A stretch of 64,000 nucleotides of DNA. Origin: Gnetum montanum (Eukaryota > Streptophyta > Gnetopsida > Gnetales > Gnetaceae). The stretch is from contig MNCI01024020.1 in assembly GCA_015680685.1 (NCBI GenBank), positions 270,642 through 334,641 of the forward strand, given 5' to 3'. Shown in pieces: positions 45,873 through 55,894 of the stretch (positions are counted from its first letter, which is position 1; every line of letters begins with the position of its first letter). The notes under the pieces are model-generated. The model made no database searches. It saw only the letters and a program-made list of their open reading frames with translations, and was not told where the DNA came from. The translations under genes were made by a program, and so were the position numbers.

Positions 45873-45877
45873 TAGTG
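45873..45877. repeat. Target site duplication CATAG (left copy)
   Basis: CATAG before the LTR start TGTAATGACC, repeated exactly at 55890-55894. Confidence 0.9.
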
Positions 45878-46420
45878 TAATGACCTAAATCTTCAATGTA
45901 AGGCTGGAAGGGAAACAAACATCGAAAGATTGTCAGGTAGACACAACTGACCCTGCCTTCGCTTGAGGGCAAGCTGGAAAAGTAAACAAAGGTAGAGTGC
46001 CTTGGATGGTCTGAATGCAAATCAACCAAGGACTTCCTCGAGCGTAAACTACAGTTTGTGCTGGGGTTATTGTAACTGATATTTTAAAATGTGAAACAAC
46101 ACGTACAAAAAGTAAACTTAAACTGGTATCATAATCAAAACGTAAACAAAACATGAACTAAATGTAAAAAAAAAGTAAACAGTATAATGGATAGAAAAAT
46201 GAGCTGTATTATTTTGCATAGAAAAGATGTGCATTGGTCAAAGCGTAGCTGCACATGTAGATGGCAAGTCAAGCGCCAAGCCCCGGGGTGATGTGATGTG
46301 TTTTAGAAGTTCTTGGATGCTAGGAGTCAGAGTGTACTGAGCACCCAAGGATCACTAGTTTGAGTTTCCTAAGTCATTTTACTCAAAAATTGCCAACCCC
46401 ATTTATGAGAATTGACAGGG

Positions 46421-46428
46421 TATTTATA
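46421..46428 (-). promoter_or_regulatory. TATA box of the 3' LTR, gag-protease element
   Basis: TATAAATACCC on the minus strand, equivalent to 54419-54412 in the other LTR. Confidence 0.65.
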
Positions 46429-46959
46429 TGATTGGGCTGGGCTTGGGCACGGAATTCATGAATGGAATCAACGGCTGGGAGATGAGAGGAAAGTGGATCA
46501 AGTGACATATGTCCAATGGACAACTATGCATGAGTTGGACATGTGTTGACAAGCTACATTCTTGACCAGGTTCATTGTATCTTACAATGTGTGGCTTACT
46601 CAAGCCCATGGAAGCACATACAATTTAGACCGTGAGGGCCTGACAAGCCCACAAATGAATATTTATAATGTACAACATGAGAAATTGACCCTGGCTCACT
46701 TGAAAGTTCTAGATCTTTGATTTGACTACTTTGATTGCTGCAGGATGCCGATTCGGGTGATTCCATGATTTCTGAGGCATTTCTGCTTACGCTCATGTTG
46801 GGCATTCACGCTGGGCATGTCCTCAGCATGACCTTAGCTTGAGTGAGGTAAAATGAAATATTTGACACCAAATTTTGATTTCTAAAGCCTACTCCTTGAA
46901 TGCAACTATTGCCCTGAATGTGTCTAACCTTGAGAGTGATCTGAAATCTGGAATTTAAA

Positions 46960-47650
46960 CTTGAATGTATCTAATTTGGAGCTATTTTGGATAGGTCATG
47001 ATAGACTCACGTTGTAGCATGACCTGCAGTGTGACCTAAGGAGAATGACATGTTTCACTAATTTTTGAATTTTTAAAACCTATTTCTTGGGTGTAGCAGT
47101 TGCATGCCTATGTTTAACCCTACAAGTTGAAATTTGAGCCTGAATGTGCCCTGTTCGAAGCCACTTTTGGCAGGTCATGCTAGACTCATGCCACAACGTG
47201 ACCTGTAGTGCGACCTATAGCATGACCTCAAAAACTTGTAATTTTGAGCTGAAATCTTGAATTTTTGAAGGCTGGGACCCATACTTGTCAATAGTGGACC
47301 CTGAGGATGACTTGAACCCTTGAAATAAAGTCATTTTGACTTAGTTTTGAGGCTCTGAAAGTTGGTCACGCTGGACTCACGCTGCAGCATGACCTGCAGT
47401 GTGACCTGTAGTGTGAGCTATAAAAACTTGTAATTTTGGGCTTGAAATATGGAATTCTAGAGGCTGGGATCCATAGTTGTCAATAGTGGACCCTGAGGAT
47501 GACTTTTACCCTTGAAATCAAGTCATTTTGACTCAATTATGAGGCTTTGAAAGTTGGTCACGCTACACTCATGCTGCAATGTGACCTGCAGAATGACCTG
47601 TAGTGTGAGTTGCAAAAACTTGTAATTTTGGCTTGAAATTTGAACATCCT
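46960..47650 (-). repeat. ~190-bp tandem repeat in U3 (3' LTR)
   Basis: Four units begin near 46997, 47173, 47363 and 47556 with GGTCA(C/T)GCT(G/A)GACTCA(C/T)GC, followed by GACCTGCAGTGTGACCTGTA-type words and AAAACTTGTAATTTTGGGCT. Present in both LTRs. Confidence 0.75.
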
Positions 47651-47893
47651 GAATGTTGAGACTTGGAGTGGACATCAATGGCTCTTGAGGATGGCTTGCA
47701 TCCTCAGATTTGGACCATTTTTGACTTGATTTTAAAATTGTTGGAGTTGCTCACTCTGAGGGCAAGCTAGCTTGATAGTGTGAGCAAGCTGGGTGTGAGT
47801 TCCATGCCTTAGTCAAATTTTGCCTCCCGAATGCTCAAAAGGGCTTGAGTCATTTTCATTTCAAAGTAATAGGCTAAAATTAGTGGTGTTTCA

Positions 47894-47912
47894 TTGGACC
47901 CTCTTTGTTGAT
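47894..47912 (-). other. Polypurine tract of the gag-protease element
   Basis: On the minus strand ATCAACAAAGAGGGTCCAA lies directly before the 3' LTR, nearly the same as in the large host. Confidence 0.75.
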
Positions 47913-49114
47913 GTTTGGAGGAGTCCACCCAAGAGGCATTGACAAAGAAGTGCAAAACACCATGAATGATCAAGCATCAAGCATTATCCGTTAGCCCATG
48001 ACTAGACGTCATCACACCGTGTTCAAAAGTACATGGGATTGGGGAAGTGTAGTTCAAGATGAAAGGGGATTGGTTGTAACCAGGGGAAATGAGGAGTTGT
48101 TCAAGGATTATAATTGCTGCCAGAATTATGGGAGAGGAATTCTCTTACGTGAATGAGCTATATCTTTGGTCCTTGTCAATAGCTAGTGTTCAGCAGACTC
48201 AGAGCCAAGACATAGGAGGTGTGTTCTTTGGAGAAATGGGACTCTTAAAGAGTGTTTACGAGGCCCTTTGTAAATAGACAAAGCCATGCGATGATGTGCA
48301 ACATGGTCTCTTTAAGACACAAGTGTAACTGTTTTTCAAGACAATTGCCTTCTCGCCTGGGGCTTGTATGAGAATAGCCAATAGTCTTTTGTTTATGATG
48401 TCAATGGGGTCATGAAGACCTTTTCCATGCATTTTGCTCTTTGACCTTTTTATTCTTTTTCTTTTTTGTTTGTTTCTTCTTTTATTTTTTTTTCTTCTCA
48501 TTTTTGTTTTCTTTTTCTTTTATTTTTCTTTTTCTCCTTGGTCTTTTTGAAAGAGCTTGCTTTTAGTGACATGCTCATGTTCAAGCGCTTGCATTTTGTG
48601 TCATGCACCATATATTGAGTTTTGCGTTGCAACTGCTTAGGGAGTTACAGTGTGCAACAATGTATTAAGGGTTTTGAGGTGAGTAGGAGACAATATATCT
48701 AGGGGGTGTAATTGAATAGGATAAAGGGGCATGATGGGGAATAGGGAATGTATCAGGAGTCAGGAATGTACTTATGAACAGATTGATTAACCCAGTTATG
48801 TGCATCAGGAAGAATGTGATACCTTGTCGTCATGATGAAGTGCATCCATGCATGAACACCTCAGGTGTATCATCCTGCAAACACAACTCCAAGAAGACAA
48901 GAAAAACACAAATGAATTGGTTAACTAAGCACTTTAAACAAGGAGATGGAGCCATCACATCATGAATAGCATCAAAGTAGACAAAATCATGAATAGCATC
49001 AGCCTCATTAGGGTCCATGAGACAAATTATGCAGCAAGTCTTCATGGAAAATGAATAGCCAATTGCAAAAACACATCTTTTCAAGTTTTTCCTGGTTGTT
49101 GATGATGTCACCAG
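47913..49114 (-). other. 3' untranslated region of the gag-protease element
   Basis: Starts with CCAAGAGGCATTGACAAAGAA (shared), then a pyrimidine-rich plus-strand tract at about 48440-48540 and CATCCTGCAAACACAACTCC near 48870 (shared). No coding frame with a paralogue. Confidence 0.6.
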
Positions 49115-49580
49115 TTTATAGTCTTAGCGGATTGTTGTGGATTAGTTTCACATCATAACCCCTTGGACAGTGCCAGTTTAGCATCGTAGTAGATGGTGCA
49201 CTGCTAGTTTATAGTCATGGTGGACTATGAAGAGGAAAATCAGTTTATAGTCTTAGTGGACTTTGCATGCCATTTTTACGTCATGGCGAACAAATGTGGT
49301 AGTTTAGTGTTGTACCGGATGGAGCTCTATAGTGCTAGTTTTAAGTCATAGCCCTAGGACTTGTTTGTGGTATCAGTTTTAAGTCATGATGCCAGGACTT
49401 GTCTGTGGTATCAGTTTTAAGTCATGATGCCAGGACTTGTCTGTGGTATCAGTTTTAAGTCATGATGTTAGAACTTGTCTATGATATCAGTTTTAAGTCA
49501 TGATGCCAGGACTATTCTATTGTGCCAGTTTAACATCATGACTCAAGGACGAGCTATGCCAGTTTATAGTCATAGTGAAC
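49115..49580. repeat. Short tandem array including four 38-bp units
   Basis: Left part: CAGTTTATAGTCTTAGCGGA-type units of 30-40 bp. At about 49370-49515 there are four units of 38 bp with AGTTTTAAGTCATGATGCC and AGGACTTGTCTGTGGTATC, nearly identical. The same word family occurs in the large host at 21230-22080. Confidence 0.8.
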
Positions 49581-50148
49581 TGATGCTTACCTCACTTGTG
49601 TAATATGTGATGCTATATGCGTGGCCATGCTATGTGTCTGCAAGACCCTATAAAAATCAACTAGAAAGAAAACAACATCAAGCAACACCTATCATAAATA
49701 GAGTTAAAATGTATAAATGAAAGAAAAGCAACGCAAAAAGTGGTAGTTTTAGGTCGTTCTGGGCCGTAAGCTAGTTTAAGGTCTTTTCGGGCCATGTGCT
49801 TTTGTAGTTTTATGTTTTTCAAATGCACTGTGTAAACTAAGTTGAAAAATGTGTAAACAAAGAAAAATGCGTGATCTAAGTGAGTGGACAAAATGTAAAT
49901 GCATAGGCTAGTGCAATGTAAACAAATGTCAAAAATGCATGTCAAAGGGGTAGGCAGGCACCTACATTTTTGGCCAAGGAAAAGTCTTGGTCATGTAGTT
50001 GCTTCCTAACCAAGCATGGATTAGGGAGCATGCAAGGTTTAGGATCCCCTGGGGGGCTGTCGGCTTCAACCACTTGTTCGGGTGTGTTAGCTTTAAGTGT
50101 TGCATTGGTTACCGGAGGTGTACCACCAAGAAACTCTTCTTCCAAAAC
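49581..50148 (-). other. Spacer between repeat array and protease
   Basis: Aligned at 49660-49740 with 25555-25690 of the large host. Contains two units of the GTTTTAGGTCGTTCTGGGCC type (49738-49812). In relatives this position leads into RT; here no RT follows. Confidence 0.5.
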
Positions 50149-50710
50149 CTATGCCATGTTTATGTCATGGATAGTCGAAGAGGAAGTGTTATCACCATGG
50201 ATGATAACTTGACCACCTTCATATGGAAGGTGGATTTCTTGCTGGATGGGAGAGGAGATGGCCCTTAGTTGGGCTAGCCAAGGCCTACCTAGAATCATGT
50301 TGTAGTCTGGCATCTTGTCGACGACTATAAAGTTTGCAAACATGGGCCACTAGTCCCCTATCGTGAAGGTGATGTGGATTGTGCCATTAATGGCTACACG
50401 TGCTCCATCAAAGAAGTTTAAAGACTTGATTTTGATCAATTGAATGTTGTGTGTTAGGCCTAGCTGTTTGACGATGGAGTGCACGACAACGTTTTTCGCT
50501 GCACCATCATCGATGTGTACTCTACGTACTGTGTATTTTATGATGCTTACACTAGTGTTCAACGGTGCATGTATGACCTTCCCTCATGCAGGGTTGACTT
50601 TGACTACATCATTGCAAAAGTCTAAGGTTGCTGAACCCAATTCTTGTGGTGCAGGAGGAAGCATCGTTGCATGGATGGATGCCTCATTTGCAGGGATGTC
50701 TAGGAATGGA
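50149..50710 (-). pseudogene. pro: Aspartic protease of the gag-protease element (decayed)
   Basis: On the minus strand: FLDIPANEASIHATMLPPAP, VRRVHIDDGAAKNVVVHSIV (50562-50450), KQLGLTHNIQLIKIKSLNFF, TIHITFTIGD, then MILGRPWLAQLRAISSPIQQ, EIHLPYEGGQVIIHGDN (50300-50190). The catalytic loop is DDGA; the second conserved block LGRPWL is intact. Two in-frame stops occur. This is the best preserved protease of the three Tat-like copies. Confidence 0.82.
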
Positions 50711-51164
50711 GGCCAAGATCTTGGCCAATGCTTGGCAGTGAGTAGATGAAGTCATGACTAGGTTATATAAGCTCAATGTTATGTTCTTTTTCTTGAGCAT
50801 TTGTTTTACCTAGGTTAGTGTAGCTACAAAGTCCTTGTCATTAGCTGTTGTGTTGTCCCTGACTTCCTCTGTGTGGCTTGAGAGACAGATCTCTTACAAA
50901 GGGGACTTGGGATTAGTTTTTTTGGTTTGTTTCAGGGTAGAGGCCCCAGTGTTCAGTTGTTGTTTGCTGGTTGTGGCCTTTGCTTCGGCCATGGGGGTTG
51001 CGAGATGCTCGTTTGTCCTCTTGCATTATCATTTGATGGACCTACTCGGGTTGCTAGTGGGGTCGACTCTCGAGGGAGGAGGGATCAAGATGTTGCACAC
51101 TATTAGGCTTCGAGTTGGTGAGGGGCCATCACATCGTGACCCCCTTATGATAAAGGGTGTCTTA

Positions 51165-51300
51165 GGAGTTGTTGTGTCATGCCAATTTAATGTCGTAGCG
51201 AACGAGTCATGCCAGTTTAACATCTTAGCAGATGGTTCATGCTAATTTAACATCTTAACAGAGGGGTCATGCCAGTTTAACATCTTAGTGGATGGTTGCT
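51165..51300. repeat. ~33-bp tandem repeat within gag-protease linker
   Basis: Four units of TCATGCCAGTTTAACATCTT with AGCAGATGG-type ends. Same word family as the 3' UTR arrays, here inside the presumed coding linker. Confidence 0.8.
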
Positions 51301-53386
51301 GTGGAACCTTGACCACAGAGGGTGTTGTGGGTACCTAAGGCGACACTTTGAAAACAAAGGGAGACCTCTTGCTTGTGGAGGCTACAGGGATCCTTGCCTT
51401 GCTGGGAGGCACATGGATCACAAAAGGTTGTTGCATAGGTTTGGGCTTGCCACCTATGCTAATTGAGTTTATGAAGTATGAGGCATATTCTGTGTTGGAT
51501 TGACTTGCTGTGTCAACTACTAGTTGGTCTTGCTCTATCATTCCCTATAGGTCATCTTGCAAAGTATGATAGTTGTTTGTACTGTGACTAGCCAGTTGAT
51601 GGTAATGGTAGTATTGGTCTAGTTTAAAGTTTTGTGGGACTGGGGGCTCATTTGGTACTACTAATGTGGGGTTCCATAGTACTTCACAGTACCTATCATG
51701 TTTTTGGTGGGTAATCGCTGACATGTGTTTGTGTTGGATTTTCCTGGCTTTCAAGAGTTGCTCCAGTAGTTCAGAGGCTTGCATCGGTAGTGGTGTATAC
51801 TTTGAGCGGTCCTTGCACTAAAATTTGGGCTTTGGAGAGGCCCTTTCCAATGTAGGTGAGTTGGTGCCAAATTTGGCAGCTTTTTCAGTTGGGGATTTAG
51901 GTTGCTTAGCTGTTGGGCCCTAGTTGGTTGCTTTTGTGCTTGTAGCCACCGTTGCCACTGTTGTGTTTTGTTTGCAAGTGTGTTGGTTCCTATAGGCCAT
52001 CTAAGCTGGGTCATTGCTAGCTTGCACTGCTTCCTCTATGTCCTTAATTTGTGTGAATGCTTGGCTCAAGGTATGGGCTTTCAAATAATAAAGTTTCGAT
52101 TTAGCAAAGTCATTTGCGGCTATCTTAAGGATGGTAAGTAGATATGTTTCAGGGATGGGCTCATGAAGTTCATTGAGAGTTGCACTCCACCTTTGGATAA
52201 ATTTCTATGCTAGCTCTAATGGTGCCTATTTAATCTAAATCAGGCTATCCAATGCGGCTTCAAGCTTTAGATTTTATTTAAAATGGGTGACAAAATGATG
52301 TAACAAATCCTCCAGAGAGGATATGGAGCTACCGGGTAAAGCTCGGTACCAGTCTAAGGATTTTCCCGTTAAGGACATAGAAAATATACATAGAATTGCA
52401 TGAGGATAGGCCTAAAGCAATAGAAATTATATTCAAAATGTTACTAGGTGGGCGTTTGGGTCTCCCTCTCCATTGTACTTGGTTAGCTGGGGTAATGAGA
52501 CTCCCTTTGGCAAGGTTAATGGTGGAATTGAGGGGTCGATTGGATCATCTTGATAGAAGTCCAACACCTTGATTTCCTCAGTGTTTGTGGTTGTAAGGTG
52601 CTTTACCTCTTGAGTTAACAATTGCATCATTTTCTTTGTGTCTACCCACTCTTGGGCGGTAGGTAGACCAACGGGTTGAATGGATTGCGATTGATAGTAA
52701 TTCAGTTGTTGCATTGTTTGCGGCAAGGGATATTGTTGGATTGTCGGTTGTTGTGGTAGATCAAAATTCAAAGATGGGATTACAGGGTGTGGTACATTAT
52801 AGAGAGTAGATTAGTGTTGTTGGACAGCTGGTGAAACCCACTGCCCAGCCACAGGTTGTGAGATAACACCCTGAACGTGTTGCACTGAAGTAGTTAGAGG
52901 TGCCTCATGGGTTTGTACTTGTGGTATGTAATGGGTGGATGTGGAAGCTAGTATTTCTTGTTGAGAAGCTAGTCCTCGCGTGTATGCGGATGAAGGAGGA
53001 AGCATGGTTCCCTCTAGGAAAGATTGGAATAATGGGTTTGTATAGGTGCGAGGACTGATGGTATGGTACGAATCCCCATGCTCAAATTGGACAGCAAAGT
53101 CATCTTCCTCATTTCCATTCTAAGGCTCTATCAAAGGTGGCTATAAGGCTTGACTCCTTTCCATGAGAAGCTGAAACATGAGTTGATGATGGTGTTTGGA
53201 AAGAGGGATTATATCAAATGCTGAGGGGATGAACTCACGACCTCCTTTGTGAATAAGTTCAAAGTTTCATTTTGCTTCTCTCTCTACATGATCAATAGGC
53301 AAGTTGGCTTGGATTTTTACACAAATGAAGTTATATTATTTTGGTGCGAGGATTGCGCAAGTAGGGTTGATGTGGAAATTTTCCAT
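51301..53386 (-). pseudogene. gag: gag of the gag-protease element (decayed)
   Basis: The ATG at 53386 opens MENFHINPTCAILAPK, YNFICVKIQANLPIDHVERE, then DDFAVQFEHGDSYHTISP. A proline/glutamine-rich part follows (52990-52640; IQQYPLPQTMQQLNYYQSQS), then VLDFYQDDPIDPSIPPLTLP and TKYNGEGDPNAHLVTF (52570-52433). The C-terminal part reads NFKLDQYYHYHQLASHSTNN and SYFINSISIGG. Blocks match the gag of the other two copies in order. The N terminus is about 30 residues shorter, as leader repeats start right upstream. Few stops: one of the least decayed gags here. Confidence 0.82.
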
Positions 53387-53399
53387 GACAATGTGTCCA

Positions 53400-53750
53400 A
53401 GCTGACAACGTGTGTAGTGTGACTAACCTGTAGCGTGTGTAGCGTGACTAACTTGTAGCGTGTGCAGCGTGACTAACCTGTAGCGTGTGCAACGTGACTA
53501 ACCTATAGCATGTGCAGCGTGACTAACCTATAGCATGTGCAGCATGATTAACTTGTAACATGTGTAGCATGACTAACCTGCAATGTGTGCAGCTTGACTA
53601 ACCTATAGCATGTGCAGCATGACTAACCTGCTGCGTGTGCATCGTGAGTGACTGGACTAAGTGTGAGTAACTAACACAACATGAGTAACCTCAGCATGAG
53701 TGACCTCAGTGTGAGTGAGGGCTCAACGTGAGTAAGCTAAGTTTGACTTT
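53400..53750. repeat. 25-bp tandem repeat in the leader
   Basis: About ten units of GTGACTAACCTGTAGCGTGTG with CAGC cover 53405-53655, fading into AGTAACCTCAGCATGAGTGA-type units to about 53745. It is unusually rich in CpG for this window. It lies between primer site and gag start and is not found in the other elements. Confidence 0.85.
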
Positions 53751-53825
53751 AGTTTCAGCACTTGATCTATGCAGCGTTTAATAGGTAACGCGATCAATGT
53801 TTCGACAGAGTGTAAATAATTTTGG

Positions 53826-53842
53826 CCCTCCTTCTACCGCCA
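53826..53842 (-). other. Primer-binding site of the gag-protease element, tRNA-Asn type
   Basis: Minus strand TGGCGGTAGAAGGAGGG, 6 nt inside the LTR, matches the tRNA-Asn(GUU) complement at 16 of 17 positions. Confidence 0.88.
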
Positions 53843-53848
53843 ATTTAC

Positions 53849-55889
53849 TGTACTGACCTAAATCATTGATGTAAGTCTGGAAGGAAAACAAATACCAAAC
53901 TATTTTCAGGCAAACACAGCTAACCCTACCTTCACCCGAGGGAAAGCTGGAAAAGTAAATGAAGGTAGAGTGCCTTGGATGGTCTACACGCAAATCAACC
54001 AAGAACTTCCCCGAGTGTAAACTATGTCTTGCACTGGGGTTATCATAATTGATATTTTAAAACACGAAATAACACGTACAAAATGTAAACTTAAATGATA
54101 TCATAATCAAAACGTAAACAAAGCATGAACTGAATTTAAAACAAAGTAAATAGTATAATGGCTGGAAAAATGAGCTGTATTGTTTTGCATAGAAAAGATG
54201 TGCACCGATCAAAGCGTAGCTGCACGTGTAGATGGTAGGTCAAATGCCAAGCCCCAAGGTAATGTGATGTGATGTGATGTATTTCAAAAGTGCTTGGATG
54301 CTAGGAGTCAGAGTGTGCCGAGTGCCCAAGGATTGCTGGTTTGAGTTTCCTAAGCCTTTTTACTTAAAAATTGCCAACCTCGTTTATGAGAATTGACATG
54401 GTATTTATAGGATTGGGCCAGGCTCAGGCACGGAATTCATGAATGGAATTAATGGCTAGGAGATGAGAGGAAAGCAGATCAAGTGACATGTGTGCAATGG
54501 ACAACTATGCATGAGTCGGACATGTGTTGGCAAGCTACGTTCTTGACTAGGTTCATCATATCTTACAATGTGGCGCTTACTCAAGCCCATGGAAGCACAT
54601 ACAATTTAGGCTGTAAGGGCCTGATAAGCCCACAAATGAAGATTTACAATGTACTACATGAGAAATTGACCTTGGCTCACTTGAAACTTCTGGATCTTTG
54701 ATTTGACCGCTTTGACCGCTGTAGGATGCTGATTCGGGTGGTTCCATGGTTTCTGAGCCATGTTTGCTTGCACTCACTCTGGGCATTCATGCTGGGCATG
54801 TCCTTAGCGTGACCTCAACCTGAGTGAGGTAAAATGAAATATTTGACACTAAATTTTGATTTCTGAAGCCTACTCCTTGAATGCAATTATTGCCCTTAAT
54901 GTGTCTAACCTTGAGAGTGATCTAAAATCTGGAATTTGAACTTGAATGTATCTAATTTAAAGCTATTTTTGATAGGTCATGCTGGACTCATGCTACAACA
55001 TGACCTGTAGTGTAACCTAAGGAGAATGACACGTTTCACTAATTTTTGAATTTCTGAAACTTGTTTCTTAGGTGTAGCAATTGGCTACTTGTGTCTAACC
55101 TTGCAAATAAAAATTTGAACCTGAATGTGCCCTGTTCGAAGCCACTTTTGGTAGGTCATGTTGGACTCATGCCACAACGTGACCTACAGCGTGACCTATA
55201 GTATGACCTCAAAACTTGCAATTTTGAGCTAAAATCTGGAATTTCTAAAGGCTGGGACTCATAGTTGTCAATAGTGGGCCCTAAGGATGACTTGCACCCT
55301 TGAAATCAAGTCATTTTGACTTAGTTTTGAGGCTCTGAAAGTTTGTCATGCTAGACTCATGCTGCAGCATGACCTACAGTGTGAGCTATAAAAACTTATT
55401 ATTTTGGGTCTGAAATCTGGAATTCTAGAGACTAGGATCAATAGTTGTCAATAGTGGACCTTGAGGATGACTTGCACCCTTGAAATCAAGTCATTTGGCC
55501 TCAATTTTGAGGCTCTAAAAGTTGGTCACGCTAGACTCATGCTACAACCTGACTTGCAGCATGACCTACAATGTGAGCTGCAAAAACTTATAATTTTGGC
55601 TTGAAATTTGAACATCCTGAATGCTGAGACTTGGAGTGGACATCAATGGCTCTTGAGGATGGCTTGCACCCTTAGATTTGGACCATTTTTTACTTGATTT
55701 TGAAACTTTTGGATTTGCTCACATTGAGGGCTAGCTAACTTGATATTGTGAGCAAGCTAGCTTGAGCAAGCTAGCTTGAGCAAGCTAGGCATGAGTTCCA
55801 TGCCTTAGTCAAAATTTTCCTCCTGAATGCTCAAAAGTTCTTGCGTTGTTTTCATTTCAAAGTGCTAGGCTGAAATTAGTGGTGTTTCA
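53849..55889 (-). repeat. 5' LTR of the gag-protease element
   Basis: Plus-strand ends TGTACTGACC and GTGGTGTTTCA. Aligns throughout with 45878-47893. TATA box at 54419-54412; ~190-bp U3 repeat at about 54960-55600, where one unit appears shortened. Near 55750-55785, AAGCTAGCTTGAGC is repeated three times in tandem. Confidence 0.92.
54412..54419 (-). promoter_or_regulatory. TATA box of the 5' LTR, gag-protease element
   Basis: TATAAATACC on the minus strand, about 1,470 bp from the LTR start, conserved with 46428-46421. It is the likely promoter for element RNA. Confidence 0.7.
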
Positions 55890-55894
55890 CATAG
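55890..55894. repeat. Target site duplication CATAG (right copy)
   Basis: Exact copy of 45873-45877. Confidence 0.9.

Larger units (their letters stand above)
45878..47893 (-). repeat. 3' LTR of the gag-protease element
   Basis: Plus-strand ends TGTAATGACC and GTGGTGTTTCA. Terminal 10 bp or so are shared with the large host LTRs, but the interior is different. Contains TATAAATA at 46428-46421 and a ~190-bp repeat in U3. Confidence 0.92.
45878..55889 (-). mobile_element. Complete non-autonomous Tat-like element (gag-protease only)
   Basis: Two LTRs of 2,016 and 2,041 bp, a perfect 5-bp duplication, a tRNA-Asn primer site (53842-53826) and a polypurine tract (47912-47894) define a full 10,012-bp minus-strand element. 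Internal sequence (47894-53848) encodes gag and protease only. I looked for RT (YVDD, LNPKK, GYNQ), RNase H (FDGA) and integrase motifs between protease and 3' LTR and found none; that space holds short repeats and 3' UTR. It would depend on RT and integrase from relatives. Such gag-bearing, pol-less elements are known in plants as TR-GAG. Confidence 0.88.

Noticed and set aside
48256-48501. Lys/Arg-rich 81-codon minus-strand frame
   Set aside because: Produced by translation of the A/G-rich strand of a polypyrimidine tract.
49115-49580. CRISPR-like array
   Set aside because: The 38-bp units are directly adjacent tandem copies without unique spacers, in a plant retroelement 3' UTR.
50835-51245. 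136-codon plus-strand open frame
   Set aside because: Antisense to the gag-protease linker of the minus-strand element; it runs into the CAGTTTA repeat and has no family resemblance.
53826-53842. Fragment of a tRNA-Asn gene
   Set aside because: Only the last 17 bases match, they sit 6 nt from an LTR end, and the same arrangement recurs in two other elements. It is a primer-binding site.
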